Shown: one piece after another, positions 26,080-35,474 of the stretch
Layout of the letters: the number at the start of each line of letters is the position of its first letter
Numbering within the stretch: position 1 is the first letter of the stretch
The notes under the pieces: model-generated
Seen by the model: the letters and a program-made list of their open reading frames with translations, nothing else
The model's database searches: none
What the model was told of the DNA's origin: nothing
Source of the DNA: an uncultured Burkholderiales bacterium
GTDB taxonomy: Bacteria; Pseudomonadota; Gammaproteobacteria; Burkholderiales; Burkholderiaceae_C
DNA length: 64,000 nt
NCBI GenBank assembly: GCA_903838355.1
Contig: CAILYC010000018.1
Span: 1 to 64,000 of the forward strand
Reading direction: 5' to 3'
Made by a program: the position numbers and the translations under genes

Positions 26080-27057
26080 ATGCCCCAATATCAAAATTTA
26101 TTCACAACGGTCCAAGTCACTGGCCCTGTCAGTGATGGCATACCCTTGGGCCGTGCAAACGATCCGCGCTTGGGCAAACCGTTTTTGTTTCATTTGGCCG
26201 GACGCCTAGGCAATGCGCAAATTGGCCCAGTTTATTTGGGAAGTTTGGGCGTGGCGTCCTTGATCCTTGGCATCTTGTCGTTCAATATCATCGGCATGAA
26301 CATGCTCGCGTCGGTGAATTTTGATCCGGTTCAATTCATTCGTCAGTTGTTTTGGTTGGCCTTGGAGCCACCAGCACCCCAGTACGGCTTGCACATGCCG
26401 CCCCTCAACCAAGGCGGTTGGTGGCTGATGGCGGGCTTTTTTTTGACACTCTCGATTTTGCTTTGGTGGGCCAGAACCTATCGGCGCGCTCGTGAATTGG
26501 GCATGGGCACGCATGTGCCCTGGGCCTTTGTGGGTGCAATTTGGTTGTTTTTGGTGCTTGGATTGTTTAGGCCTGTTTTGATGGGCTGTTGGTGTGAGGC
26601 CGTGCCCTTTGGTATTTTCCCCCACCTGGACTGGACAGCGGCGTTTTCATTGCGTTACGGCAACTTGTTTTACAACCCATTTCATGCCTTGTCCATTGTG
26701 TTCTTGTACGGATCGGTTCTCCTTTTTGCCATGCACGGTGCCACCATCTTGGCGGTGAGCCGCTATGGTGGTGAGCGAGAAATTGAGCAAATTGTCGACC
26801 GGGGAACGGCGTCTGAGCGGGCCGCCCTCTTTTGGCGCTGGACCATGGGGTTCAACGCCACGATGGAGTCGATTCACCGCTGGGCATGGTGGTTCGCTGT
26901 GTTGTGTCCCTTGGTGGGCGGTATTGGCATCTTGCTCACCGGCACAGTGGTTGACAATTGGTATTTGTGGGCGGTCAAGCACGGTGTGGCCCCTCCCTAT
27001 CCGAATGTCTTTCCCAATGTGGTGGATCCCGCAATTTTGAATGGAGGCAAACCATGA
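26080..27057 (+). CDS. pufM: Photosynthetic reaction centre M subunit
   Basis: A 325-aa partner of Puf[16 protein letters not shown] begins the protein. [43 protein letters not shown] and [13 protein letters not shown] carry the conserved pigment- and iron-binding residues. It forms the special pair and QA site. Its TGA overlaps the pufC ATG (ATGA). An AAAGGA-type RBS precedes the ATG. Confidence 0.98.
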   Translation: MPQYQNLFTTVQVTGPVSDGIPLGRANDPRLGKPFLFHLAGRLGNAQIGPVYLGSLGVASLILGILSFNIIGMNMLASVNFDPVQFIRQLFWLALEPPAPQYGLHMPPLNQGGWWLMAGFFLTLSILLWWARTYRRARELGMGTHVPWAFVGAIWLFLVLGLFRPVLMGCWCEAVPFGIFPHLDWTAAFSLRYGNLFYNPFHALSIVFLYGSVLLFAMHGATILAVSRYGGEREIEQIVDRGTASERAALFWRWTMGFNATMESIHRWAWWFAVLCPLVGGIGILLTGTVVDNWYLWAVKHGVAPPYPNVFPNVVDPAILNGGKP

Positions 27058-28097
27058 AGGCCATGACGTCTCGGTTTTTATCTTGGACACTTTTGGGTGC
27101 CGTGATTGTATTGAGTGGTTGCGAGCGCCCGCCCATGCTCAGTGAGCAGCACGGTTACCGCGGAACCGGTATGGTGCAGGTGAAAAATCCACGCACCCTG
27201 GAGGACCAAGCCGCCAATAACGTTGTCCCTTTTGCACTTCCACCCGCTCCCACTGACGGTCCAAGGGCGAGTCAAGTTTATAAAAACGTCCAGGTCTTGG
27301 GGGGCTTGTCTTCTGCCCAGTTCACCCGTTTGATGGTGTCCATGACCTCTTGGGTGGCTCCCAACGAGGGATGCGTTTACTGCCACAACCCGGCCAATTT
27401 TGCCGAGGATGTTAAGTACACCAAAGTGGTGGCGCGTCGAATGATTCAAATGACGCAACACGTCAACAGTGATTGGTCCAAGCACGTGGGCAGCACCGGG
27501 GTGACTTGTTACACCTGTCACCGTGGCAACAACATACCCCAGCAAGTTTGGTTCAAGAAGGACACCTCTCCCATGGGAGCAGACTTCATCGGCGACCGCG
27601 CTGGTCAAAATGAGCCCGCGCCCAGTGTTGGCCTGAGTTCCTTGCCCAATGACCCGTTCACGCCTTTTTTATTGGGCTCTGACGACATCCGTGTGGGCGG
27701 CACGACCGCGCTGCCCCACGACAACCGCCATTCCATCAAGCAAGCCGAATGGACCTATGGCCTGATGACCCATATGGCAACGTCACTGGGTGTGAACTGC
27801 ACCTTTTGCCACAATACCCGATCTTTCGTCAGTTGGGAGGGCAACCCACCTCAACGCGCCACCGCTTGGTATGGTATTCGCATGGCACGCGACTTGAATA
27901 TGCAGTATATGGAGCCTTTGCTCGCCACCTTTCCACAGCATCGTTTGGGTGAAACAGGAGACGTCGCGAAGGTTTATTGTGCGACTTGTCACCAAGGGGC
28001 GAACAAGCCCTTGTACGGCGCCAAAATGCTCGATTCCTATCCTGAGCTCAAAAGCATCACTTCAAGCGCTGCCGAGGTCAAAATATCGAAGCGTTGA
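27054..28097 (+). CDS. pufC: Tetraheme cytochrome c subunit of the reaction centre
   Basis: A 347-aa lipoprotein that re-reduces the photo-oxidised special pair. The lipobox VIVLSGC anchors it by its N-terminal cysteine. Four haem motifs are visible: CVYCH, CYTCH, CTFCH and CATCH, each with an upstream methionine in a RMIQMTQ- or RMARDLN-type helix. The ATG at 27054 overlaps pufM's stop; the longer track ORF starting at 26958 is not credible. It is followed by the 13-bp repeats and hairpin at 28135-28241. Confidence 0.97.
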   Translation: MKAMTSRFLSWTLLGAVIVLSGCERPPMLSEQHGYRGTGMVQVKNPRTLEDQAANNVVPFALPPAPTDGPRASQVYKNVQVLGGLSSAQFTRLMVSMTSWVAPNEGCVYCHNPANFAEDVKYTKVVARRMIQMTQHVNSDWSKHVGSTGVTCYTCHRGNNIPQQVWFKKDTSPMGADFIGDRAGQNEPAPSVGLSSLPNDPFTPFLLGSDDIRVGGTTALPHDNRHSIKQAEWTYGLMTHMATSLGVNCTFCHNTRSFVSWEGNPPQRATAWYGIRMARDLNMQYMEPLLATFPQHRLGETGDVAKVYCATCHQGANKPLYGAKMLDSYPELKSITSSAAEVKISKR

Positions 28098-28134
28098 GTC
28101 CGTGTGGTTTGAATGTTGAGATCCTGTCAGAGAA

Positions 28135-28212
28135 CCATGGTAAAGAGCCGTGGTAAAAAGCCGTGGTAATGAGCCATGATAAAGCGCCATGATAAAGCGC
28201 CATGATAAAGCG
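28135..28212. repeat. Six tandem 13-bp repeats downstream of pufC
   Basis: Six contiguous 13-bp units run from CCATGGTAAAGAG through variants to three identical CCATGATAAAGCG copies. The identical last three suggest recent slippage amplification. The array leads directly into the CCATGGGG hairpin. The minus-strand ORF through it (28127-28492) is a by-product. Confidence 0.9.
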
Positions 28213-28241
28213 CCATGGGGGCACGTTTGTCTTCCCCATGG
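28213..28241. promoter_or_regulatory. Hairpin after pufC repeats
   Basis: CCATGGGG and CCCCATGG form a perfect 8-bp stem with a 13-nt loop, starting exactly where the 13-bp repeat array ends. There is no immediate T-run, so mRNA 3'-end protection of pufLMC is more likely than strong termination. Confidence 0.55.
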
Positions 28242-28363
28242 ACCTTGGAGCAGATTTTATTTTTTTGGGCTCTAGAAGGCCCTTCTTGAAAGATCATTTT
28301 TGGTTTGACACCTGTTAAGCGTTGGGTGACTGGCGTTAAGGGTGGCGGTGATGATCTCAATTT

Positions 28364-29146
28364 ATGTCCAACCCCGCGTTTGATTCGAGCAAATCGCAAA
28401 CCACTTTGAATGGAGTGGTGGTGGTGGTGCTCTTTGATTTCTTGCCGCAACACCGCGCCTGGGCTTGGCTCAAGCTCATGCAAGGCACCCACGGGTTATA
28501 CAAAACCATGCCCGGCCTCTTGTTTGCCAAGGTCATGGGTTCAGGTGAAGGCGGGGGCTTTGGCCTGAGGCCGAGCTCGAGTCACCAGGGTTTGATTTTT
28601 CTATTTGATGGTTTGAAAAATGCGTGTGCATACTTGAATAGCCATGATCTTGAGCTCTACCGAGAAAGAGCCCGCGAGTGGTGGCAAGGTCTACTCGGGG
28701 TGAATTCGTGTCGCGGCAGTTGGAATGAACATGGCTGGCAAAGTCATGGCCTGTGGCCCAGTGGTCAAGCGCTCTGCACGAGCGGACCGGTCGCCTCTTT
28801 GACCCGAGGGTCGGTGCGAGCGTCCAAAGCAGTGGCCTTTTGGCGCTATGCGCCAGCGGCACAAAAGGATTTGAACCAAGCCCCTGGATGCACTTTGTCC
28901 ATGGGACTGGGTGAGGCACCCGTTCTCAGGCAATGCACTTTTTCACTCTGGAAAGACACCGAGTCCTTGGTCAATTATGCCCACAACGGTGCACACCAAA
29001 GAGCCATTGCTGCTGCACAAAAACATGGCTTCTTTACCGAGTCGATGTTCGTTCGAATGCAAGTGCTGCACATGCGCGGTCTCTGGGGTGAGCAAGCTTT
29101 TGACGCCAAAGCGCCCATGCTTGAGGCTTACGAGTTCACGCCATGA
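28364..29146 (+). CDS. crtA: Spheroidene monooxygenase
   Basis: A 260-aa enzyme that introduces the C2 keto group, converting spheroidene to spheroidenone under oxygen. The conserved segments are AFWRYAPAAQKDL, GCTLSMGLGEAPVLRQCTFS and GFFTESMFVRM. Its presence fits an aerobically growing phototroph. Expression could run from the puf operon or from a local promoter in the 266-bp gap; no PpsR-type site was found there. Confidence 0.94.
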   Translation: MSNPAFDSSKSQTTLNGVVVVVLFDFLPQHRAWAWLKLMQGTHGLYKTMPGLLFAKVMGSGEGGGFGLRPSSSHQGLIFLFDGLKNACAYLNSHDLELYRERAREWWQGLLGVNSCRGSWNEHGWQSHGLWPSGQALCTSGPVASLTRGSVRASKAVAFWRYAPAAQKDLNQAPGCTLSMGLGEAPVLRQCTFSLWKDTESLVNYAHNGAHQRAIAAAQKHGFFTESMFVRMQVLHMRGLWGEQAFDAKAPMLEAYEFTP

Positions 29147-29255
29147 AGTGGATTGGGTTGGCCAGGTGTGGCTTGGTGTTGAACATTCACGTCACGCCCA
29201 ATTCGAACTTCGCGCGCCCCATGCTGAGCACGTATCCAAACCTCTCGAATCCAAC

Positions 29256-30860
29256 ATGACCCAAGTCGCCTCAGCAAAGCCCTCTGCCTTCAAAACACCC
29301 CAGGTGGTGGTCGTGGGCGCGGGCATGGCGGGCTTGGTGAGCGCATTGCTGCTGGCCAACGCTGGAGCCCACGTCACCGTCTTGGAAGCGCAAGAGGAGG
29401 TGGGTGGCAAAATTCGCCAACTCTGGCCAGGTGCTGCCCAAGGTTCTCCTGAGCGCGACAGGCCTGGTATTGACAGCGGCCCGACGGTGCTCACCATGAA
29501 GTGGGTGTTTGAGGAGATTTTTGCTGCAGTGGGTTTGCATTTCGAGCGTGAGCTCAGATTGTCACCACTCGACGTTTTGGCCAAGCACGCTTGGAGTGCC
29601 GATCACGGTGAAGCGCAACTCTCACTCTATGCCGACCCCACTCGCAGCAAGGAGGCTGTGGCCGAGTTTGCCGGTGCGAGAGAAGCCGAACGTTTTCAAC
29701 ACTTTTGTCGCTCTGCCAAGGCGCTCTATGGTGCACTGGAGGGCAGCATCATTCGTGAGGCTGAGCCGAGCATGAAAAAATTGGCCCTCTCTTTGGGGCC
29801 AAGGGGTTTGGCCCTGTTGGCGGGGATCGGTCCCATGCGCAGTTTGTGGCAAAGCCTCGGGGGCTATTTCAAGGATCCGCGGTTGCGCCAACTCTTTGCT
29901 CGCTATGCCACCTATTGTGGCTCCTCTCCTTGGGCCTCGCCCGCGACCTTGATGTTGATTGCCCAGGTTGAAATGGACGGTGTGTGGTCACTCGACGGGG
30001 GCATTCGGTCCTTGGCGGCAGTGCTCGAGCGCGTGTGCCGCGAGCTTGGCGTTGTCTTTAAATTTCAAACCCGTTGTACCGACATTGAGCTCCAAGGGGC
30101 CCGAGTGTGCGCAGTGCGCACCGACAGTCAAGACAGACTCGCCGCACACGCGGTGGTCTTCAATGGCGACATCCAAGCCTTGCACGCAGGACTCTTGGGT
30201 GGGGCGGCACAAAGTGCCATGAGGTCCAAGATGGCGCGTGGGGTGGTGCGGTCATTGTCCGCGGTGACATGGAGTATGAAGTGCCGTGTTCTTGAGGAGC
30301 GTTTTACCCTTGAGCGGCACAATGTCTTTTTTCAGGACCCATACCAGCACGAGTTCAACGACATCTTCACGCACCAGCGCTTGCCGCAAAGCCCAACCGT
30401 TTATGTTTGCGCCCAAGCGCGTGGCGTAGGCTCTGTGAGCCCCGAGCTTGAGACTGGCGTGGTTTCAGAAAAAAAAGAACCCCTATTTTGTTTGATCAAT
30501 GCCCCTGCCACGGGTGACACCCAGGCTTGGACCCCCAAGGAGTTAGCAGCATGCGAGACAGCCACCTTTTCTCTCCTTCAGCGCTGTGGCCTATCACTGC
30601 AAATGGCGCCAGAGCTCACGATTCAAACGACGCCCAGGCAGTTTCACCAACGCTTTCCCGCAACGGGTGGGGCGCTTTACGGTCAGGCCACCCACGGCTG
30701 GATGCAGGTGTTTTCCAGGTCCAAGGCGAGCACGCCGATTTCGGGTCTTTTTCTGGCAGGGGGCAGTGTGCACCCGGGGCCGGGCCTGCCCATGGCGGCG
30801 CTGTCGGGGCGCATGGCGGCAGAGGCCGCGATGGCGCACCTCGGTTTGACCAAGCGGTAA
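29256..30860 (+). CDS. crtD: Hydroxyneurosporene/methoxyneurosporene desaturase
   Basis: A 534-aa FAD-dependent desaturase of the CrtI family acting at C3-C4 of hydroxylated or methoxylated carotenes. The FAD-binding start is [36 protein letters not shown] is CrtD-like, and the C-terminal signature is LAGGSVHPGPGLPMAALSG. The track ORF reaches back into crtA; the ATG at 29256 (MTQVASAK) is the best start. Its final ~310 nt overlap the only possible 5' end of crtC in another frame. Confidence 0.92.
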   Translation: MTQVASAKPSAFKTPQVVVVGAGMAGLVSALLLANAGAHVTVLEAQEEVGGKIRQLWPGAAQGSPERDRPGIDSGPTVLTMKWVFEEIFAAVGLHFERELRLSPLDVLAKHAWSADHGEAQLSLYADPTRSKEAVAEFAGAREAERFQHFCRSAKALYGALEGSIIREAEPSMKKLALSLGPRGLALLAGIGPMRSLWQSLGGYFKDPRLRQLFARYATYCGSSPWASPATLMLIAQVEMDGVWSLDGGIRSLAAVLERVCRELGVVFKFQTRCTDIELQGARVCAVRTDSQDRLAAHAVVFNGDIQALHAGLLGGAAQSAMRSKMARGVVRSLSAVTWSMKCRVLEERFTLERHNVFFQDPYQHEFNDIFTHQRLPQSPTVYVCAQARGVGSVSPELETGVVSEKKEPLFCLINAPATGDTQAWTPKELAACETATFSLLQRCGLSLQMAPELTIQTTPRQFHQRFPATGGALYGQATHGWMQVFSRSKASTPISGLFLAGGSVHPGPGLPMAALSGRMAAEAAMAHLGLTKR

Positions 30861-31786
30861 ATTCAGGTGGATACTTGTGGTGGTACATCGACGCCATGAG
30901 CGAAGATGGTGAGCATGGATTGAGCCTGATCGCCTTTGTGGGAAGTGTTTTCTCACCCTATTATGCCAAGGCTTTGCGGCGTGGCCTGCAGCCCGACCCC
31001 GAAAACCACTGCGCCCTCAATGTGGCCCTCTACACGCCCCGGGCCCATTATTGGAGCATGACCGAGCGCCCCAAGGCCAGTGTCCAACGCTCTTGCGAGG
31101 CGTTTGTCATTGGCCCCTCGTCGCTGCACTGGGATGGGCAGGCACTCCATGTGGACATTGACGAATGGTCCGTGCCCATTCCCAGACGTCTCAAAGGCCG
31201 CGTGAGCGTCTACCCCGAACAGTTGTTCGATTTCTCCACGCCACTTGACCCCAAGGCTCGGCACCACTGGGGGCCGATTGCGCCTTTCGCGCGAGTAGAG
31301 GTGAAGATGCAATATCCCGCACAATCGTGGCGAGGACACGGCTATGTCGACTCCAATGAAGGGGTGGAGCCCATTGCAAAGTCTTTCACACAATGGGACT
31401 GGAGTCGTGCCCACATGGGGGATGGATCGAGCACGGTGCTCTACGATTGTCAGTTCCATGAAGGCGAAGACCAACTCTTGGCTTTGCGTTTTTTAAAGAG
31501 TGGACAAGTGGAGCCCTTTGTGGCCCCCCCACGTCAATCCATGTCCAAGACCGCCTGGGGCCTTGAGCGCAGACTCAGGAGCGATCAGCGCTTGGGAGTC
31601 AACCATTGTCTTGAAGACACGCCGTTTTATCAACGCGCGATCGTGCGCAACCAATTGCTGGGCGAGTCGGTTGAGAGTTTTCACGAAACCCTCAATGCCC
31701 AGAGGTTTGACAGCACCTGGGTGCAGGCCTTGCTGCCTTGGCGCATGCCGCGTCTTTATGCTGCGCCGAAATCATCACGCCGTTAA
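30551..31786 (+). CDS. crtC: Acyclic carotenoid 1,2-hydratase (hydroxyneurosporene synthase)
   Basis: It adds water to the terminal double bond of neurosporene or lycopene. The conserved core begins at SGGYLWWYIDAMSEDG and continues through FVGSVFSPYYAKALRRG and HWGPIAPFARVEVKMQYP. The core starts right after the crtD stop, yet no ATG, GTG or TTG lies in this frame between 30554 and the WWY motif. The start must be ATG 30551 (411 aa) or TTG 30527, unless a non-standard codon is used. The resulting N-terminus is low-complexity and lies within crtD. As I recall, the Rubrivivax enzyme is also about 400 aa. Confidence 0.85.
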   Translation: MRDSHLFSPSALWPITANGARAHDSNDAQAVSPTLSRNGWGALRSGHPRLDAGVFQVQGEHADFGSFSGRGQCAPGAGPAHGGAVGAHGGRGRDGAPRFDQAVNSGGYLWWYIDAMSEDGEHGLSLIAFVGSVFSPYYAKALRRGLQPDPENHCALNVALYTPRAHYWSMTERPKASVQRSCEAFVIGPSSLHWDGQALHVDIDEWSVPIPRRLKGRVSVYPEQLFDFSTPLDPKARHHWGPIAPFARVEVKMQYPAQSWRGHGYVDSNEGVEPIAKSFTQWDWSRAHMGDGSSTVLYDCQFHEGEDQLLALRFLKSGQVEPFVAPPRQSMSKTAWGLERRLRSDQRLGVNHCLEDTPFYQRAIVRNQLLGESVESFHETLNAQRFDSTWVQALLPWRMPRLYAAPKSSRR

Positions 31787-31812
31787 AACCAGGCTTGGCG
31801 AGCAGGCCCGCG

Positions 31813-32886
31813 CTAGGGTTTGGGCGAGATGTTGCCCAGTTTCGCGTCGTCTGCGAGTCGTCGCTCAATGAGTTCGAGCACCCACTCCACCCGCTCGGGA
31901 AAACCGCGGTTGGGAAAGCCTTCGTGTTTGAGCCCATAGCGCGTGCACTGCTCTTCACAGGCTTGCACCAAGTAGGCAATGGCCTTCAAGGGGGGAGGCG
32001 GCACTTTGGGGGTGACAATCCAAGGCGCTTGCAGTTTGGCTTGGCACAGTAGCCAGAGTTTTCGAGCAAAGGGCACCACGCTGCGCTGCGTGATGGAGTC
32101 GAGTTTTTGCGCGCGCAAATTCTCACCGATCTCGGCGTATATCAAGCGCGCTGACAATATTGCTGCCCGGTACTCGGGGGCCAAGTCGGCGACTCCCACG
32201 CTTGACCTCTCGTACAATCGATCGGCTTCGTCCAAGAGTTTGCCCACGACAGCTTGAATGCCAGGGGTGAGCACTGGGTTTTTGAGCCACTCGAGGTGAT
32301 CAATGCCCTCAAGGTGCAGCCACTCGATGGGTAAATAAAGTCGCCCGTTTCTAGCATCTTCACCGACATCGCGCGCGATGTTGGTGAGCTGCATGGCCAC
32401 CCCCAACTCACACGCCCTCGCCAAGGTGCTCGTATTTCTGGCCCCCATGATCCAGCTCATCATGGCGCCGACACTCCCGGCCACCCGCGCGCCATAGTCG
32501 TGCACGGATTCCAGTGTGGGGTAAAACTGCGCTTGCGTGTCCCAAGCAAAACCCTCCATCAGTGCATCAAGCAAGGCTCTGGGTATTTTGAATTGGTGCA
32601 CCACATGAGACAAGGCGTGGTCCTCGATCAAATCGACGGGATTTTGTGCATAAATCAAGTCCAAGCGATGCTGGAGTTCTTCTAAGCTTTTCTTCGGTTC
32701 GGGGGCATCGTCGACCAAATCATCGGCCACTCGGCAAAAGGCGTAGAGCGCAATGGAGGCCTGGCGGACTTTTTTGGGTAGAAGTTTACTGGCCGCAAAA
32801 AACGTCTTAGACCCCCCCTTCATGAGGGTGACGCATTCATCGAAGTCGCGCAGGCTCGCCGCGTTTTGATCGTAGGGCTCAAGCAC
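31813..32886 (-). CDS. crtB: Phytoene synthase
   Basis: A 357-aa squalene/phytoene-synthase family enzyme condensing two GGPP molecules. The first aspartate-rich motif is AFCRVADDLVDDAPE, and the second is LTNIARDVGEDARNGRLYLP. It ends 26 bp from the convergent crtC. Its start overlaps the crtI stop by 8 bp, so the pair is translationally linked at the far end of the minus-strand superoperon. Confidence 0.96.
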   Translation of the reverse strand: MLEPYDQNAASLRDFDECVTLMKGGSKTFFAASKLLPKKVRQASIALYAFCRVADDLVDDAPEPKKSLEELQHRLDLIYAQNPVDLIEDHALSHVVHQFKIPRALLDALMEGFAWDTQAQFYPTLESVHDYGARVAGSVGAMMSWIMGARNTSTLARACELGVAMQLTNIARDVGEDARNGRLYLPIEWLHLEGIDHLEWLKNPVLTPGIQAVVGKLLDEADRLYERSSVGVADLAPEYRAAILSARLIYAEIGENLRAQKLDSITQRSVVPFARKLWLLCQAKLQAPWIVTPKVPPPPLKAIAYLVQACEEQCTRYGLKHEGFPNRGFPERVEWVLELIERRLADDAKLGNISPKP

Positions 32887-34429
32887 AGGGGATCACCTTC
32901 TCCAGCGCTTTGGCCGACATCAAGACACCTGGCACACCCGCGCCTGGATGGGTGCTGGCACCCACCATGTAGAGGCCTTGGATGTCTTCGCTTCGGTTGT
33001 GAGGGCGAAAAATGGCACTTTGGGTGAGAAGAGGCTCAAGCCCAAAACCTGCCCCTTTGAAGGAGTACAAGCGATTTTGAAAATCCAGCGGCGTGGTGAC
33101 CTTTGAGGTGATGATGTGTTGCCCCAAGTTCTCAAGGACGGTGGCCTCAAGGTGGTCTTGGATAGACTGGCGAAATGACTCGCTGATCGCGGGCCAATCG
33201 GTGCGACTGTCCAAATTGGGGACAGGCGCCAAGACGTAAAAGGTGTCGCAGCCCGCTGGCGCCAAGGAGGGGTCGGTGGCGGTTGGGCGATGCAGGTAAA
33301 GGCTAAAGTCTTCAGACAAATGGTGCTTTTTGAAAATGTCATGCAGGAGTGTTTTGTAGCGCTCGGCGAGCACCATCATGTGGTGGGGGACATCGGGGTA
33401 GGTGCGATTGGTACCAAAGTACCAAACAAAAAGCCCCATGGAATAGCGACCTCGATCAATGCGCGCGTCACTCCAGTGTTTGCGGTGCTCGGGTGCAATC
33501 AGGTGCTTGTAAGTCCAAGCCGAGTCGGTGTTGCACACCACAATGTCGGCGTCAATTCGTTCCCCCTCGGCGTTGTGTCGCTTGGACGAGTCCACGCCAG
33601 GTGTCCACTCAGGGGGCTCCAACGCCACGCCACAAGCCTTGCCGTCTTCGATACAAATGCGCTTGACCGCAGTGTTGTAGCGAATGGGCACCTTGAGGTG
33701 TGCGAGCAAACCCACGAGGCCCTTGACCAATGCCCCGGTGCCGCCCATGGGGGAGTGAACCCCCCAGGTCTTTTCCAGGGAGTGGATCAAGGCATAGGCC
33801 CGGGTGACGCTATAGGGGTTGCCGCCAATGAGCAGGGGGTGAAAACTAAAAGCCACCCGCAGCAAGGGGTGTCGGATGTTCTCGGCCACCAAACTGTAGA
33901 GGCTCTTCCATGCCCGCATTTTGACAAACGAGGGAAGGGCCTTCAAGAGGTCTTTGTAGCTATCAAAGGCCACGTCGCCCATTTCCTCAAAGCCCAGGCG
34001 TTTGCATTGATCTGCGGCTTGCATCAGCCGATGGTAGCCGGCAATGTCATTGGCATCAAACTTGGCTATTTCTCGGCACATGGCCTCAGTGTCATCGCTA
34101 TAGTCAAAGGTCTCACCGTTGTAGAAACGAATTCGGTAAAACGGTGACATTTTGATGAGATCAATTTCATCGGCCATGCGTTTGCCGCACAAGGCCCAGA
34201 GCTCCTCCAAAAGAAAGGGAGCGGTGATGATGGTGGGTCCTGCATCAAAGGTAAAGCCATCTTGGTGGTGAACATAGGCCCGACCGCCGGCAGCGTCGAG
34301 TTTTTCCAGCACTTCAACGTCATAGCCCTTGACGCTCAGGCGTATGGCACTCGCCAGTCCACCAAAACCAGCACCAATGACCACGGCTTTGGGCCTGAGG
34401 CCCTGGTGTTTTGATGAAGCGTTCAGCAT
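32879..34429 (-). CDS. crtI: Phytoene desaturase
   Basis: A 516-aa FAD-dependent desaturase converting phytoene to neurosporene/lycopene. The dinucleotide-binding start is AVVIGAGFGGLASAIRL, FDAGPTIITAPFLLEELW follows, and the C-terminal signature is LYMVGASTHPGAGVPGVLMS. The track ORF starts at 34645 and would add a GHEGHEGHE-rich leader that overlaps puhE; the ATG at 34429 is preferred. The spacing to puhE is 145 bp and contains most of the 9-bp repeat. Confidence 0.96.
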   Translation of the reverse strand: MLNASSKHQGLRPKAVVIGAGFGGLASAIRLSVKGYDVEVLEKLDAAGGRAYVHHQDGFTFDAGPTIITAPFLLEELWALCGKRMADEIDLIKMSPFYRIRFYNGETFDYSDDTEAMCREIAKFDANDIAGYHRLMQAADQCKRLGFEEMGDVAFDSYKDLLKALPSFVKMRAWKSLYSLVAENIRHPLLRVAFSFHPLLIGGNPYSVTRAYALIHSLEKTWGVHSPMGGTGALVKGLVGLLAHLKVPIRYNTAVKRICIEDGKACGVALEPPEWTPGVDSSKRHNAEGERIDADIVVCNTDSAWTYKHLIAPEHRKHWSDARIDRGRYSMGLFVWYFGTNRTYPDVPHHMMVLAERYKTLLHDIFKKHHLSEDFSLYLHRPTATDPSLAPAGCDTFYVLAPVPNLDSRTDWPAISESFRQSIQDHLEATVLENLGQHIITSKVTTPLDFQNRLYSFKGAGFGLEPLLTQSAIFRPHNRSEDIQGLYMVGASTHPGAGVPGVLMSAKALEKVIPCA

Positions 34430-34544
34430 GGTGAGTTCAAAAAAAGGGGTTTGTTCGGATGACGCGTGGTGTCGGCATTTGGCCAAACCTGGGCGATGAA
34501 GGTTGGGGCTGTAAAGACCCTCCTGCACCTGATGGCCCAGATGA

Positions 34545-34580
34545 CCTTCATGGCCTTCATGGCCTTCATGGCCTTCATGG
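34545..34580. repeat. Four tandem 9-bp repeats between puhE and crtI
   Basis: CCTTCATGG is repeated four times, the last copy overlapping the final codons of puhE. On the minus strand it would read (GHE)n if the crtI frame were extended upstream, which accounts for the odd leader in the ORF track. Probably slippage DNA in an operon gap. Confidence 0.9.
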
Positions 34581-35456
34581 GGCGTCGACGCCGGAGCCAC
34601 CAATGAGTCGAGTGTGCGCCATGGGGATGACAATGTTCTCTTCAAGGGTGGGAACGGTGCAGCCCAGCTTCTCGGGGTTTGGGCAGACGGTCTTGTTCGA
34701 TTTGAGCGCCCAATTCCAGACCCGCTCGAGCGAGTAGGGAATCATCATCAAAACATGCTCCAAGATCGCAAGTCCCAATAAACTCGCCAGCAAAACCCAC
34801 TGAGACGTGATGCTCACCTGGCCCGCAAAGGCCTGCCAGATGAGGCCAAGCCAACTGACAATGGACACGCCCAGGGTGCAGTAGAAAAACACCCCCACGG
34901 GTTTCTTGCGGAAATAACTCCCCAAGTAAGCCAGTTGCGTGGGTAGATACTGCTCGCCCACTTGCGGGACGCCAAAAAACAAATTGAATTTCGAGCTCAG
35001 TCGCATGAGCCACAGCAAGGCAAAGGTGCACAAGGCCGTGTGATTGGGGTTGCCCATTTGAAGAGCGATCAACAACAAAAAGTTAAGAACGAGGGCGAGC
35101 TCGTGGTGCCAAATCACTTCAACCGACTGCTTGAACCGTCCGCCAAGGGGTAAATGATCTTCAAGTGCCGTTTTGCGTGGCCCAGAAATCCAACCCGTGA
35201 GAAAAGCCAACTCATGCCAGCCCCAGATCACAATGGTGCTGATGAAGCCCAAATAGGCATTGGCCACGGAGTTGTCTTGCATCGACTGCACGCAAAAGAA
35301 TAGTGCACCGATGCTCAGGAGTGTCCACCCCCCCCTCGCCAGGGCAAACCACGCCTTGGGCAGTCTCACCAAGAGCAAGATGATCCCCGTGCCAAACCAC
35401 CACGACACCAAGGCAATCAGTGCGGGTTCAATGATGAGGCTGACGTAATCTTGCAT
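34575..35456 (-). CDS. puhE: Photosynthetic complex assembly protein PuhE (DUF3623)
   Basis: A 293-aa polytopic membrane protein with about seven hydrophobic segments. VSWWFGTGIILLLVRLP at the start, IVIWGWHELAFLTGWISGP and HHELALVLNFLLLIAL are family landmarks. It helps RC-LH1 assembly; the mechanism is not known. It sits between acsF and crtI, the usual puhBC-acsF-puhE order of purple bacteria. Confidence 0.93.
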   Translation of the reverse strand: MQDYVSLIIEPALIALVSWWFGTGIILLLVRLPKAWFALARGGWTLLSIGALFFCVQSMQDNSVANAYLGFISTIVIWGWHELAFLTGWISGPRKTALEDHLPLGGRFKQSVEVIWHHELALVLNFLLLIALQMGNPNHTALCTFALLWLMRLSSKFNLFFGVPQVGEQYLPTQLAYLGSYFRKKPVGVFFYCTLGVSIVSWLGLIWQAFAGQVSITSQWVLLASLLGLAILEHVLMMIPYSLERVWNWALKSNKTVCPNPEKLGCTVPTLEENIVIPMAHTRLIGGSGVDAP

Positions 35457-35474
35457 GGGCGCGAGTGCGGTGCG

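Noticed and set aside
28135-28212. CRISPR-like array
   Set aside because: Units are contiguous 13-bp tandem copies without spacers; no cas genes in the window.
28127-28492. 121-aa minus-strand ORF after pufC
   Set aside because: Its distinctive ending comes from the 13-bp repeats, it overlaps the start of crtA, and it has no family resemblance.
33290-34147. 285-aa plus-strand ORF
   Set aside because: Antisense shadow of crtI; its composition mirrors the crtI codons.
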